64,000 bases of DNA, taken from NCBI RefSeq assembly GCF_001005295.1, contig NZ_LBMK01000001.1, forward strand, positions 498,704 through 562,703. Direction: 5' to 3'. Within the stretch, counting starts at the first letter, position 1, and every line of letters starts with the position of its first letter. Under the pieces are notes generated by a model. That model saw only the letters and a program-made list of their open reading frames with translations. It was not told the DNA's origin and did no database searches. The position numbers and the translations under genes are program-made. This stretch comes from Streptomyces yangpuensis. GTDB taxonomy: Bacteria > Actinomycetota > Actinomycetes > Streptomycetales > Streptomycetaceae. Positions 33,086 to 41,986 of the stretch are shown one piece after another.

Positions 33086-34351
33086 TCAGACGCTGCGGAA
33101 CGCCAGGGTGACGTTGTGGCCGCCGAAGCCGAAGGAGTTGTTGATCGCGGAGATCGGGCCGTCGGCCGGCAGCTTGCGCGGCTCGTTCACGACGATGTCC
33201 GCGTCGATGTCGTCGTCGAGCGCGTCGACGTTGATCGTCGGCGGGGCCACGCGGTGGTACAGCGCCAGCACGGTCGCGACGGTCTCGATGCCGCCCGCGC
33301 CACCCAGGAGGTGACCGGTCATCGACTTGGTCGCGGAGATCGCGATGTGGTCGAGGTCGTCGCCCAGGACCTTGCGCAGGGCCTTGATCTCGGCCGTGTC
33401 ACCCTGCGGGGTGGACGTGGCGTGCGCGTTGACGTGGACCAGCTCGGCCGGGTCGAGACCCGTGTTGTCGAGCAGGTTCTGCACCGCGGCCGCGACACCG
33501 CGGCCGGTCGGCTCCGGCTGCGCGATGTGGTGGCTGTCCGCGGACAGGCCCTGGCCCAGCACCTCGCAGTAGACCCGGGCGCCGCGCGCCGCGGCGTGCT
33601 CGGCGGACTCCAGGACGACGACGCCCGCGCCCTCGCCCAGGACGAAGCCGTCACGCGCCTTGTCGTACGGACGGGAGGCCGTCTCGGGGCTCTCGTTGTT
33701 CTTCGACATCGCCATCATGTTGGCGAAGGCGGCGATCGGCAGCGGGTGGATCGCGGCCTCGGTGCCGCCCGCGACGACCACGTCGGCGCGGCCGGTACGG
33801 ATCATCTCGACGGCGTAGCCGATGGCCTCGGCGCCGGACGCGCAGGCGCTGACCGGGGTGTGCACGCCCGCCTGGGCGTTGACCTCGAGGCCGACGTTGG
33901 CCGACGGGCCGTTCGGCATGAGCATGGGGACGGTGTGCGGGGAGACCCGGCGCACACCCTTTTCCTTCAGTACGTCGTACTGGTCGAGCAGAGTGGTGAC
34001 ACCGCCGATACCGGAGGCGATCACGGTGCCCAGGCGGTCGGGCGCGACGGACTCGTCCTCGCCCGCCGGGGCGGTGTAGCCGGCGTCGGCCCACGCCTCG
34101 CGGGCCGCGATGACGGCGAACTGCGCCGAGCGGTCCAGCTTGCGGGCCAGCGGCCGGGGCAGGACCTCACTCGGGTCCACGGCGACCGGGGCGGCGATCC
34201 GTACCGGGAGTTCGGCGAAGCGCTCGCCCTCCAGGGGCTTGACACCGGAACGGCCGGCGAGCAGACCTTCCCAGGTCGAAGCGCTGTCGCCACCCAGCGG
34301 AGTGGTTGCGCCGATACCGGTGACGACCACGGTGCGATTGGTCGGGCTCAC
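33086..34351 (-). CDS. fabF: Beta-ketoacyl-ACP synthase II
   Basis: 421 residues, the elongating ketosynthase of type II fatty acid synthesis: condenses malonyl-ACP with acyl-ACP. Catalytic Cys170 (TPVSACASGAEAIGYA), His310 (VNAHATSTPQGD), Lys342 and His347 (SATKSMTGHLLGGAGG). The start is GTG at 34351 (VSPTNRTVVVTG); an upstream frame to 34417 is not homologous. Last gene of the fabD-fabH-acpP-fabF cluster, 79 bp after acpP, closed by the strong hairpin at 33031-33074. Confidence 0.97.
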   Translation of the reverse strand: MSPTNRTVVVTGIGATTPLGGDSASTWEGLLAGRSGVKPLEGERFAELPVRIAAPVAVDPSEVLPRPLARKLDRSAQFAVIAAREAWADAGYTAPAGEDESVAPDRLGTVIASGIGGVTTLLDQYDVLKEKGVRRVSPHTVPMLMPNGPSANVGLEVNAQAGVHTPVSACASGAEAIGYAVEMIRTGRADVVVAGGTEAAIHPLPIAAFANMMAMSKNNESPETASRPYDKARDGFVLGEGAGVVVLESAEHAAARGARVYCEVLGQGLSADSHHIAQPEPTGRGVAAAVQNLLDNTGLDPAELVHVNAHATSTPQGDTAEIKALRKVLGDDLDHIAISATKSMTGHLLGGAGGIETVATVLALYHRVAPPTINVDALDDDIDADIVVNEPRKLPADGPISAINNSFGFGGHNVTLAFRSV

Positions 34352-34430
34352 AGGAATTCTTTCTCCACGTCTCAGAGGGTGCTGAATTGTCACGGCGCCA
34401 CCGCCGGGTGGCGACAAACGCTCGTCAGGC

Positions 34431-34679
34431 TCAGGCCTGGTGCTTCAGGATGTAGTCCGCGGCGTCGCCGACCGTCTTGAGGTTCTTGACGTCCTCGTCC
34501 GGGATCTTGACGTCGAAGCGCTCTTCGGCGGCGACGACGACCTCGACCATGGACAGGGAGTCGACGTCCAGGTCGTCGGTGAAGGACTTGCCGATCTCGA
34601 CGTCCTCGACCGGGATGCCCGCGATCTCGTTGACGATCTCGGCGAGGCCCTCGACGATCTCTTCCTGCGTGGCGGCCAT
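34431..34679 (-). CDS. acpP: Acyl carrier protein
   Basis: 82 residues, acidic, with the phosphopantetheine attachment Ser41 in DLDVDSLSMVEVVVAAEERFDVKIPD. It carries the growing acyl chain between fab enzymes. SD AAGGAG 6 nt before the ATG. The sequence is that of a fatty-acid, not polyketide, ACP, given its fab neighbours. Confidence 0.97.
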   Translation of the reverse strand: MAATQEEIVEGLAEIVNEIAGIPVEDVEIGKSFTDDLDVDSLSMVEVVVAAEERFDVKIPDEDVKNLKTVGDAADYILKHQA

Positions 34680-34735
34680 GTGGCGCTCCTTCTCTGGGTA
34701 ACTGGGTAAGACAGACCGGGATGCGGATCCCGGCC

Positions 34736-35740
34736 CTAGGGGAGGGTAACGACCGTCGCGGCGTAGACGAGCCCCGCCCCGAAGCCGATGACGAGCGCGG
34801 TGTCGCCGCTCTTCGCCGCTCCGGTCGCCAGAAGCCGCTCCATGGCGAGCGGGATCGAGGCGGCCGAGGTGTTGCCGGTGGTCTCCACGTCACGGGCGAC
34901 CGTGACGTGCTCCGGCAGCTTCAGAGTCTTCACCATCGAATCGATGATCCGCATGTTCGCCTGGTGCGGGATGAAGACGTCCAGGTCGTCCGCGGTGATC
35001 CCGGCGGCGTCGAGCGCCTGCTGGGCCACCTTGGCCATCTCGAAGACGGCCCAGCGGAAGACCGCCTGACCCTCCTGCGTGATGGCCGGGAACTTCTCTC
35101 CGGCGTCCCTGCCGAGGTACTCGTCCCACGGCACGGTCTGCTTGATCGTGTCGGACTTGTCGCCCTCCGAACCCCACACCGTGGGGCCGATGGCCGGCTC
35201 GTCCGAGGGACCGACGACGACGGCGCCGGCGCCGTCACCGAACAGGAAGGCCGTCGCGCGGTCCTCCAGGTCCGTGAGGTCCGAGAGCCGCTCCACGCCG
35301 ATGACGAGGACGTACTCCGCGGAACCCTCCACCACCATGCCCTTGGCGAGCGTCAGGCCGTAGCCGAAACCGGCACAGCCTGCGGAGATGTCGAAGGCGG
35401 CGGGCTTGACCGCGCCGATCCGGTGCGCGATCTCGGTCGCGACGGCCGGGGTCTGCTTGAAGTGCGAGACCGTGGAGACGATCACCGCACCGATCCGCTC
35501 GGGGGCGACACCGGCGTCGGCCAGCGCCTTGCCCGAGGCCTCCACCGACATCGCGGCGACGGTCTCCTGGGGCGAGGCCCAGTGCCGGGTCGCGATACCG
35601 GAGCGGGAACGGATCCACTCGTCGGACGAGTCGATGGTCTCGAGGATGACCTCGTTGGGCACCACACGGGTCGGGCGGTAGCCGCCGACACCGAGGATGC
35701 GGGCGTAGGGGGAGCCCTTGGCCGGCTTGATCTTGGACAT
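34736..35740 (-). CDS. fabH: Beta-ketoacyl-ACP synthase III
   Basis: 334 residues. FabH starts fatty acid synthesis by condensing an acyl-CoA (branched or acetyl in Streptomyces) with malonyl-ACP. Catalytic triad Cys122 (DISAGCAGFGYGL), His259 (FIPHQANMRI) and Asn290 (ETTGNTSAASIPLA). It lies 19 bp after fabD and 56 bp before acpP in the same operon. SD AAGGAG before the ATG. Confidence 0.97.
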   Translation of the reverse strand: MSKIKPAKGSPYARILGVGGYRPTRVVPNEVILETIDSSDEWIRSRSGIATRHWASPQETVAAMSVEASGKALADAGVAPERIGAVIVSTVSHFKQTPAVATEIAHRIGAVKPAAFDISAGCAGFGYGLTLAKGMVVEGSAEYVLVIGVERLSDLTDLEDRATAFLFGDGAGAVVVGPSDEPAIGPTVWGSEGDKSDTIKQTVPWDEYLGRDAGEKFPAITQEGQAVFRWAVFEMAKVAQQALDAAGITADDLDVFIPHQANMRIIDSMVKTLKLPEHVTVARDVETTGNTSAASIPLAMERLLATGAAKSGDTALVIGFGAGLVYAATVVTLP

Positions 35741-35759
35741 GCTGTGTGGGCTCCTTCTC

Positions 35760-36683
35760 TCAGGCCGTCAGTTCGGCGACCAGCGCCGCGGCCTTCTCGA
35801 GATCGTCCGGGGTCTTCAGCGCCACGCTCGGTACGCCCTTCAGCGCGCGCTTGGCCAGACCCGTCAGGGTGCCACCGGGGGACAGCTCGATGATCCCCGT
35901 GACGCCCAGTTCGGCGAACGTCTCCATGCACAGGTCCCAGCGGACCGGGTTCGCGACCTGGCCGACCAGGCGGGCGACGACGTCGGCACCCGTGGCGACG
36001 ACGAGGCCGTCCTTGTTCGAGACGTACTTCAGGGCCGGGTCGGCCGGGGACAGGGCCTCGGCGGCCTTCTCCAGCTCGGCGACCGCGGGGGCCATGTGGT
36101 GCGTGTGGAAGGCGCCCGCGACCTTGAGGGGAACGACCTTCATGGAACCCTCGGGCTTGTCGGCCTGCAGGGCTTCGATCTGCTCCATCGTGCCGGCGGC
36201 CACGATCTGGCCCGCGCCGTTGATGTTGGCCGGGGTCAGGCCGAGCTTCTCGAGGTGTGCGACGACGACGGCGGGTTCTCCGCCGAGCACCGCGGCCATG
36301 CCCGTCTCAGTGACGGCGGCGGCCTCCGCCATGCCCAGCCCGCGGGTCCGGACGAACGACAGCGCGTCCTTCTCGGGCAGTACGCCGGCGATGGCCGCGG
36401 CGGTGATCTCACCGACGCTGTGGCCCGCGACGGCCCCGAAGGCCGAGGTGGAACCCAGTGCGGAGGCGGACAGCAGACCGGCGGCCACCAGCAGGGGCTG
36501 GGCCACCGCGGTGTCGCGGATCTCCTCGGCGTCGGCCGTCGTGCCGTAGCGGGCGAGGTCCAGCTTGATGGCGTCCGACCACTCGGCGACGCGGTCAGCG
36601 GCACCGGGGAGGTCGAGCCAGGGGGTCAAGAAGCCGGGCGTCTGAGCGCCTTGGCCGGGAGCGACGAGTACGAGCACCCTCAC
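35760..36683 (-). CDS. fabD: Malonyl-CoA:ACP transacylase
   Basis: 307 residues. It loads malonyl units on ACP. Features: N-terminal LVLVAPGQGAQTPGF, nucleophile Ser89 in AGHSVGEIT, Gln motif GQGAQ and catalytic His in VAGAFHTHHMAP. Two adjacent GTG codons can start it: 36683 (VRVLVLVAPG), preceded by AAGAGAGA, is preferred over 36677. First gene of the fab operon, separated from fasR by 83 bp containing two dyads. Confidence 0.95.
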   Translation of the reverse strand: MRVLVLVAPGQGAQTPGFLTPWLDLPGAADRVAEWSDAIKLDLARYGTTADAEEIRDTAVAQPLLVAAGLLSASALGSTSAFGAVAGHSVGEITAAAIAGVLPEKDALSFVRTRGLGMAEAAAVTETGMAAVLGGEPAVVVAHLEKLGLTPANINGAGQIVAAGTMEQIEALQADKPEGSMKVVPLKVAGAFHTHHMAPAVAELEKAAEALSPADPALKYVSNKDGLVVATGADVVARLVGQVANPVRWDLCMETFAELGVTGIIELSPGGTLTGLAKRALKGVPSVALKTPDDLEKAAALVAELTA

Positions 36684-36699
36684 ACTCTCTCTTGTGGAG

Positions 36700-36728
36700 G
36701 GTCCCTGCCGCCCGTGGGGACAGGGACC
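36700..36728 (-). promoter_or_regulatory. Hairpin in the fabD leader
   Basis: GGTCCCTG (36700-36707) pairs with CAGGGACC (36721-36728). It could terminate fasR transcripts partially or be an operator/attenuator in the fabD leader. Confidence 0.45.
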
Positions 36729-36745
36729 AAGAACCGTCGGGGTAA

Positions 36746-36762
36746 TTGTTGATGTCCAACAA
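36746..36762 (-). promoter_or_regulatory. Candidate FasR box upstream of fabD
   Basis: TTGTTG-ATGTC-CAACAA, a perfect 6-bp dyad with 5-nt spacer, just after the fasR stop codon and 60-80 bp before fabD, where an activator of the fab operon would sit. FasR is known to activate this operon in S. coelicolor; assignment of this exact dyad is inference. Confidence 0.55.
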
Positions 36763-36766
36763 AATG

Positions 36767-37984
36767 CTAGGACTGCGTGTCGCCGTCGGCCAGACGCCCC
36801 AGAATCAGGGCGATCCGCAGGGTGAACGCCGATCGGACATCGGACGGCGACCATCCGGTGACGTCGGTCACACGTCGCAGCCGGTAGCGCACCGTATTGG
36901 GGTGCACGAACAGCATCCGGGCAGCCCCTTCGAGGCTGCTCGCCTGCTCCAGGTAGACGCTCAACGTCTCCAGCAGTGCCGACCCCGCCTCCTCAAGCGG
37001 TCTGTAGATCTCCTCCACCAGTTGTTCCCTGGCTGCCGGATCGGAGGCGATCGCGCGTTCCGGCAGGAGATCATCCGCCAGGACCGGCCGCGGCGCGTCC
37101 TGCCACGCCGTACAGGCCTTCAGTCCGGCCGCGGCGGCCTGCGCCGACTTCGTCGCGTTCAGCAGGTCGGCCACCACCGGGCCGGCCACCACCGGACCCG
37201 CGGCGAACGGCCCGATCAGGGACTTCGCCACCTGCATCGGGTTGTCGCTGCCACCCGCGATCACGACCAGACGGTCCCCGAGCACACCCGTCAGGACCTG
37301 CAGCTTGTGGTGGCGGGCCGCGCGCCGGATCGCCTCGACCGTCAGCTCGCTGTCGCCCTCGGGCGCGGTGCCCAGCACCACGCACACGTGCTCCGGGGAG
37401 TTCCAGCCCAGCGCCGCCGCCCGCGACAGCGCGCCCTCGTCGGCCTCGCCCGACAGCACCGCGTTGACGACCAGGGACTCCAGCCGGGCGTCCCACGCCC
37501 CGCGCGCCTCGGCGGCCTGCGCGTACACCTGGGCGGTCGCGAAGGCGATCTCCCGCGCATACACCAGGAGCGCCTCACGCAGGATCGACTCGTCACCGGG
37601 GGCAGCGACCTCCTCGATCGCGGTCTCCATGACCTCGATCGTGGTGCGCACCATCTCGACGGTCTGGCGCAGGGTGATCGCCCGGGTCAGCTCGCGCGGA
37701 GCCGTACCGAAGACATCGGTGGAGATCGCCTGCGGGGTCTCCGGATGCCGGAACCACTCGGTGAACGCGGCGATACCGGCCTGCGCGACCAGGCCGATCC
37801 ACGAGCGGTTCTCGGGTGGCATCGCCCGGTACCACGGCAGGGTCTCGTCCATGCGCGCGATCGCGTTGGCGGCGAGCCGGCCGGAGGACTTCTCCAGACG
37901 GCGAAGCGTCGCGGCGTGCGGATGCGCGGGAGCGGGATGCGCGGAGTGTGTGGCGGGGGAATGCTCACGTTCGGGTTGAGGCAC
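36767..37984 (-). CDS. fasR: FasR, PucR-family activator of fatty acid synthesis
   Basis: 405 residues. The C-terminus carries the PucR/CdaR HTH (LSVYLEQASSLEGAARMLFVHPNTVRYRLRRVTDVTGWS); the middle is a GGDEF-like PucR domain (VVNAVLSGEADEGALSRAAALGWNSPEHVCVVLG). In S. coelicolor the orthologous gene (SCO2386, directly before fabD) activates the fab cluster and links membrane lipid supply to growth and actinorhodin. Same strand and order here. The start MPQPEREHSP is the first ATG; the following His/Pro/Ala-rich 20 residues are not conserved. Confidence 0.92.
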   Translation of the reverse strand: MPQPEREHSPATHSAHPAPAHPHAATLRRLEKSSGRLAANAIARMDETLPWYRAMPPENRSWIGLVAQAGIAAFTEWFRHPETPQAISTDVFGTAPRELTRAITLRQTVEMVRTTIEVMETAIEEVAAPGDESILREALLVYAREIAFATAQVYAQAAEARGAWDARLESLVVNAVLSGEADEGALSRAAALGWNSPEHVCVVLGTAPEGDSELTVEAIRRAARHHKLQVLTGVLGDRLVVIAGGSDNPMQVAKSLIGPFAAGPVVAGPVVADLLNATKSAQAAAAGLKACTAWQDAPRPVLADDLLPERAIASDPAAREQLVEEIYRPLEEAGSALLETLSVYLEQASSLEGAARMLFVHPNTVRYRLRRVTDVTGWSPSDVRSAFTLRIALILGRLADGDTQS

Positions 37985-38076
37985 GGGACAAGACTGCCTT
38001 ATCGGGAGGGCTGCGCCGAGTCCGGTCCCGTGTCCGGGCCCGGCCCCGTCCCGCCGCTGGGGCTACCGTGGCCCTC

Positions 38077-38733
38077 ATGATTGATGTACGCCGAGGCGCC
38101 GACCGGTACGAGGGAGGGGACCCGGCCGCCGGGATCACCACCCGGCACGCCTTCTCCTTCGGGTCCTTCTACGACCCGGACAACCTGCGCTTCGGCCCCG
38201 TCCTGGCCTGCAACGAGGAGACCCTCGCGGCCGGCGCGGGCTTCGACGAGCACCCGCACAGCCACACCGAGATCGTGACCTGGGTGATCGACGGCGAGCT
38301 CACCCACCAGGACAGCACCGGGGAGAAGAGCCTCGTCCGGCCCGGTGACGTGCAGCGGCTCAGCGCCGGATCCGGGGCGCGCCATGTCGAGCGCAACGAC
38401 GGCGACCGGCCGCTGCGCTTCGTGCAGATGTGGCTCTCGCCGCTCGCCGCGGGCGGCGACCCCTCGTACGAGGTGCTGCGGGGTCTCCCCGACGGCACGC
38501 CCTACGAGGTCCGCGCGGCCGGGGCCGCGTTGCACGTGCGGCGGCCGGGCGCGGGCGAGCGGGTCGCGGTACCGGCCGCCGAGCGGGTGTACCTGCACGT
38601 CGTACGCGGGGACCTGCGGCTGGACGGGGCGGAGCTGGGCCCCGGGGACTCGGCGCGGATCACCGCCGAGAAGGGACTGGAGATCGTCGCCGGGTCCCCG
38701 GGGGAACTGCTGATCTGGGAACTGCCCGCCTAA
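38077..38733 (+). CDS. Pirin-family cupin protein
   Basis: 218 residues. Bicupin of the YhhW/pirin type: FSFGSFYDPDNLRFGPVLACNEETLAAGAGFDEHPHSHTEIVTWVIDGELTHQDS supplies the metal ligands (HPHSH, later Glu and His), then PGDVQRLSAGSGARHVERN. Relatives have quercetin dioxygenase activity or act as redox sensors. TACCGT at 38064-38069 is spaced for a transcript starting 1 nt before the ATG; no SD. The stop overlaps the convergent hydrolase stop by 4 bp. Confidence 0.9.
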   Translation: MIDVRRGADRYEGGDPAAGITTRHAFSFGSFYDPDNLRFGPVLACNEETLAAGAGFDEHPHSHTEIVTWVIDGELTHQDSTGEKSLVRPGDVQRLSAGSGARHVERNDGDRPLRFVQMWLSPLAAGGDPSYEVLRGLPDGTPYEVRAAGAALHVRRPGAGERVAVPAAERVYLHVVRGDLRLDGAELGPGDSARITAEKGLEIVAGSPGELLIWELPA

Positions 38734-39575
38734 GCGGAGCGCAGTTCGGCCAGGACCGCGTCGGTGAACGGGGTCCAGGCCTCCACCGCCCACGGGCCGA
38801 AGGGCCGGTCCGTCAGCGCCACGCACGCGGCGCGCGCGTCCGGGTCCACCCACAGGAAGGTGCCGGCCTGGCCGAAGTGGCCGAAGGTACGCGGGGAGGA
38901 GGTCAGGCCCGTCCAGTGCGGGGACTTGCCGTCGCGGATTTCCATGCCGAGGCCCCAGTCGTTGGGGGACTGGCTCCCGTATCCCGGCAGGACGCCCTTG
39001 AGCCCGGGGTGGACGACGGAGGTGGCCTCGGCGACGGTGCGGACGTCGAGCAGCCGGGGAGCCTGCAGTTCGGCGGCGAAGCGCAGCAGGTCGGCAACGG
39101 TGGAGACGCCGTCCTTGGCGGGCGACCCGTCCAGGGTGGTCGACGCCATGCCCAGCGGTTCGAAGACGGCCTGGTGCACGTACTCCGCGAAGGGGATGCC
39201 GGTGGCCTTGGCGATGTGGTCGCCGAGCTCCTCGAAGCCCGCGTTCGAGTACAGCCGGCGGGTACCGGGCGCGGCCATGGCGCGGTGCTCGTCGAAGGCC
39301 AGGCCGCTGGTGTGCGCGAGCAGGTGACGGACCGTCGACCCCTCGGGCCCCGCCGGTTCGTCCAGCTCGATCGCCCCTTCCTCGTAGGCGACGAGGGAGG
39401 CGTACGCGGCGAGCGGCTTGGTGACCGACGCCAGCGCGAAGCGGTGTCCGACGGGCCCGTGCGAGCCGGCGAGGCTCCCGTCGGCACGTACGACGGCCGC
39501 CGCGGCGGTGTCCACGGGCCAGGTATCGATGATCCGCAGGCTTTCCATGCCGCTCACGGCGTCCTTGCTGTCCAT
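38730..39575 (-). CDS. Serine hydrolase, class C beta-lactamase-like
   Basis: 281 residues, no signal peptide, so probably intracellular. Penicillin-binding fold motifs: Ser50-Val-Thr-Lys53 (LASVTKPLAAYASLV), Tyr109-Ser-Asn (RLYSNAGFEELG) and GHFGQAG in place of KTG. This is the esterase/DD-peptidase-like branch (EstB, LACTB relatives) rather than a resistance lactamase. Two starts are possible: 39575 (MDSKDAV) with AGG 9 nt upstream, or 39548 (MESLRII). Divergent from MerR. Confidence 0.85.
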   Translation of the reverse strand: MDSKDAVSGMESLRIIDTWPVDTAAAAVVRADGSLAGSHGPVGHRFALASVTKPLAAYASLVAYEEGAIELDEPAGPEGSTVRHLLAHTSGLAFDEHRAMAAPGTRRLYSNAGFEELGDHIAKATGIPFAEYVHQAVFEPLGMASTTLDGSPAKDGVSTVADLLRFAAELQAPRLLDVRTVAEATSVVHPGLKGVLPGYGSQSPNDWGLGMEIRDGKSPHWTGLTSSPRTFGHFGQAGTFLWVDPDARAACVALTDRPFGPWAVEAWTPFTDAVLAELRSA

Positions 39576-39589
39576 GCGGCCGAGCCTAC

Positions 39590-39620
39590 TTGCTTGGAGT
39601 GCACTCAAGGGTTTTAGCGT
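39590..39620 (+). promoter_or_regulatory. MerR-type promoter with 19-bp spacer
   Basis: -35 TTGCTT (39590-39595), 19-bp spacer, -10 TAGCGT (39615-39620). The spacer holds the dyad GAGTGCACTC (39597-39606) within CTTGGAGTGCACTCAAG. The predicted start point (39627) is the A of the merR-like ATG, so the mRNA is leaderless. Confidence 0.75.
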
Positions 39621-39626
39621 GGGGCC

Positions 39627-40033
39627 ATGAGCCAGAGCCAGAGCCTGAGCCTGACGCAGACGCGGTACACGATCAGCGAGGTGGAGGCCCGGACCGGTCT
39701 GAGCCAGCACACCCTGCGCTGGTACGAGCGGATCGGCCTGATGCCGCACGTGGACCGCTCGCACTCGGGTCAGCGCCGCTTCACCGACAAGGACCTCGAC
39801 TGGCTGCGCTTCGTGGGCAAGCTGCGTGCCACGGGGATGTCGGTGGCGGACATGGTCCGCTACGCCGAGCTGGTCCGCGAGGGCGAGCACACCGTCGAGG
39901 AACGCCGTGACCTGCTGGAACGGACACGGAACGAGGTGCGGGCGCGGATGGCGGAGCTGACGGACGCACTGGCCGTACTGGATTACAAGATCGACATGTA
40001 CGCGATGAAGACGGTCTCGGGGAAGGAACGGCG

Positions 40034-40037
<4 letters not shown>
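39627..40037 (+). CDS. MerR-family transcriptional activator
   Basis: 136 residues. HTH RYTISEVEARTGLSQHTLRWYERIGLMPHVDRSHSGQRRFTDKDLDWLRFVGKLRATGMSV, then a dimerisation coiled coil (ERRDLLERTRNEVRARMAELTDALAVLDYKIDMY). No metal-binding cysteines, so it belongs to the aldehyde/electrophile-type MerR group (AdhR-like) that controls aldo-keto reductases. It overlaps the downstream reductase gene by ATGA (40034-40037) and is likely autoregulated through the 19-bp-spacer promoter. Confidence 0.93.
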
Positions 40038-41056
<1,019 letters not shown>

Positions 41057-41071
41057 CGCCGCCCCGGCCCC

Positions 41072-41986
41072 TCAGGGGTGGCGCTTCCGCAGCACCGCGA
41101 AGGCACCCCGGACGGCGAGGGCGGCCAGGACCAGGACGACGGCCGTCTCGATGGACTGGGTCGGCCAGTAGTGCGTGACCGGGTGGTAGTCGACGTACCA
41201 CCCGGTCACGTTCATGTCCGGTGGGCACTGGCTCATGCTGCGGGTGTGCGCGAAGCAGGCCCCCTCGGGCAGGCGGCCGCCCGAGGCGGTGGTCAGTCCG
41301 AGGTCCATCATGAGGGCGTCCCTCGGCAGCTTCGGGACCCCGGGCGCCGTGGGCGTGGTGAGCGTCCGTACCGGCAGGAGGGACCACCGCAGGGCGCCCA
41401 GCACCACCATCACCAAGCCGGTGGCGAGGCCGGTGACCGCCATGGCGGCGATCGTGCGCCGTACGAGCTGGCCCACCAGCGCTCCGACAGCCACGCCGAG
41501 GAGGTAGTACGCGACGATCACCGTGCCGGTCGCCTCGTACGGCCCCCGGTCGGCCCAGTGGAACTGGTACGTGCCGTTGAGCGGCATCCAGCCGAGACGG
41601 TAGACCCCGGCCAGGGACGCCGAGCAGGCCACGGCGGCCACCGAGGCCACCGTGATCTTCGCGGCGAGCCAGGCCCGGGGTGTCGAGGACTGGGTCAGGG
41701 CGAGCCGGTAGGTGCCGCTCTCCAGCTCACGGGCGACCATCGGACCTGCGACGAAGGCCCCCACCAGCAGCGGCAGGAGCAGCATCCCGATACCGGCGAC
41801 GTCCATCGCGGACCGCAGCGGGCCGTCCGGGCTGCTCGGGTACAGGTCGGCTCCGTAGGCCGCCCACCCGCGCAGCGCGACGACGCCGGCCAGGCTCGTC
41901 GCGACGACGGCGGACAGCATCCACAGGACGCGCCGGTGCTGGCGGACGGTGACCCAGCGCGGGCCCGTCAGGATCGGCGTGCTCAT
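41072..41986 (-). CDS. ABC transporter permease (ABC-2 type)
   Basis: 304 residues, about six membrane helices: VVATSLAGVVALRG; GIGMLLLPLLVGAFVAGPMVARELESGTYRLALTQSSTPRAWLAAK (the ABC-2 coupling motif); ITVASVAAVACSASLAGV; YYLLGVAVGALVGQLVRRTIAAMAVTGLATGLVMVVLGAL; and a C-terminal helix. The long loop before it has two cysteines (GACFAHTRSMSQCP). Overlaps the ATPase gene by 4 bp and completes a GntR-ATPase-permease operon of the YtrA type, usually induced by cell-envelope stress. Confidence 0.9.
   Translation of the reverse strand: MSTPILTGPRWVTVRQHRRVLWMLSAVVATSLAGVVALRGWAAYGADLYPSSPDGPLRSAMDVAGIGMLLLPLLVGAFVAGPMVARELESGTYRLALTQSSTPRAWLAAKITVASVAAVACSASLAGVYRLGWMPLNGTYQFHWADRGPYEATGTVIVAYYLLGVAVGALVGQLVRRTIAAMAVTGLATGLVMVVLGALRWSLLPVRTLTTPTAPGVPKLPRDALMMDLGLTTASGGRLPEGACFAHTRSMSQCPPDMNVTGWYVDYHPVTHYWPTQSIETAVVLVLAALAVRGAFAVLRKRHP

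Noticed and set aside
38730-39575. Antibiotic-resistance beta-lactamase
   Set aside because: No signal peptide and GHFGQAG replaces the KTG box; fits the esterase-like serine hydrolase group better.
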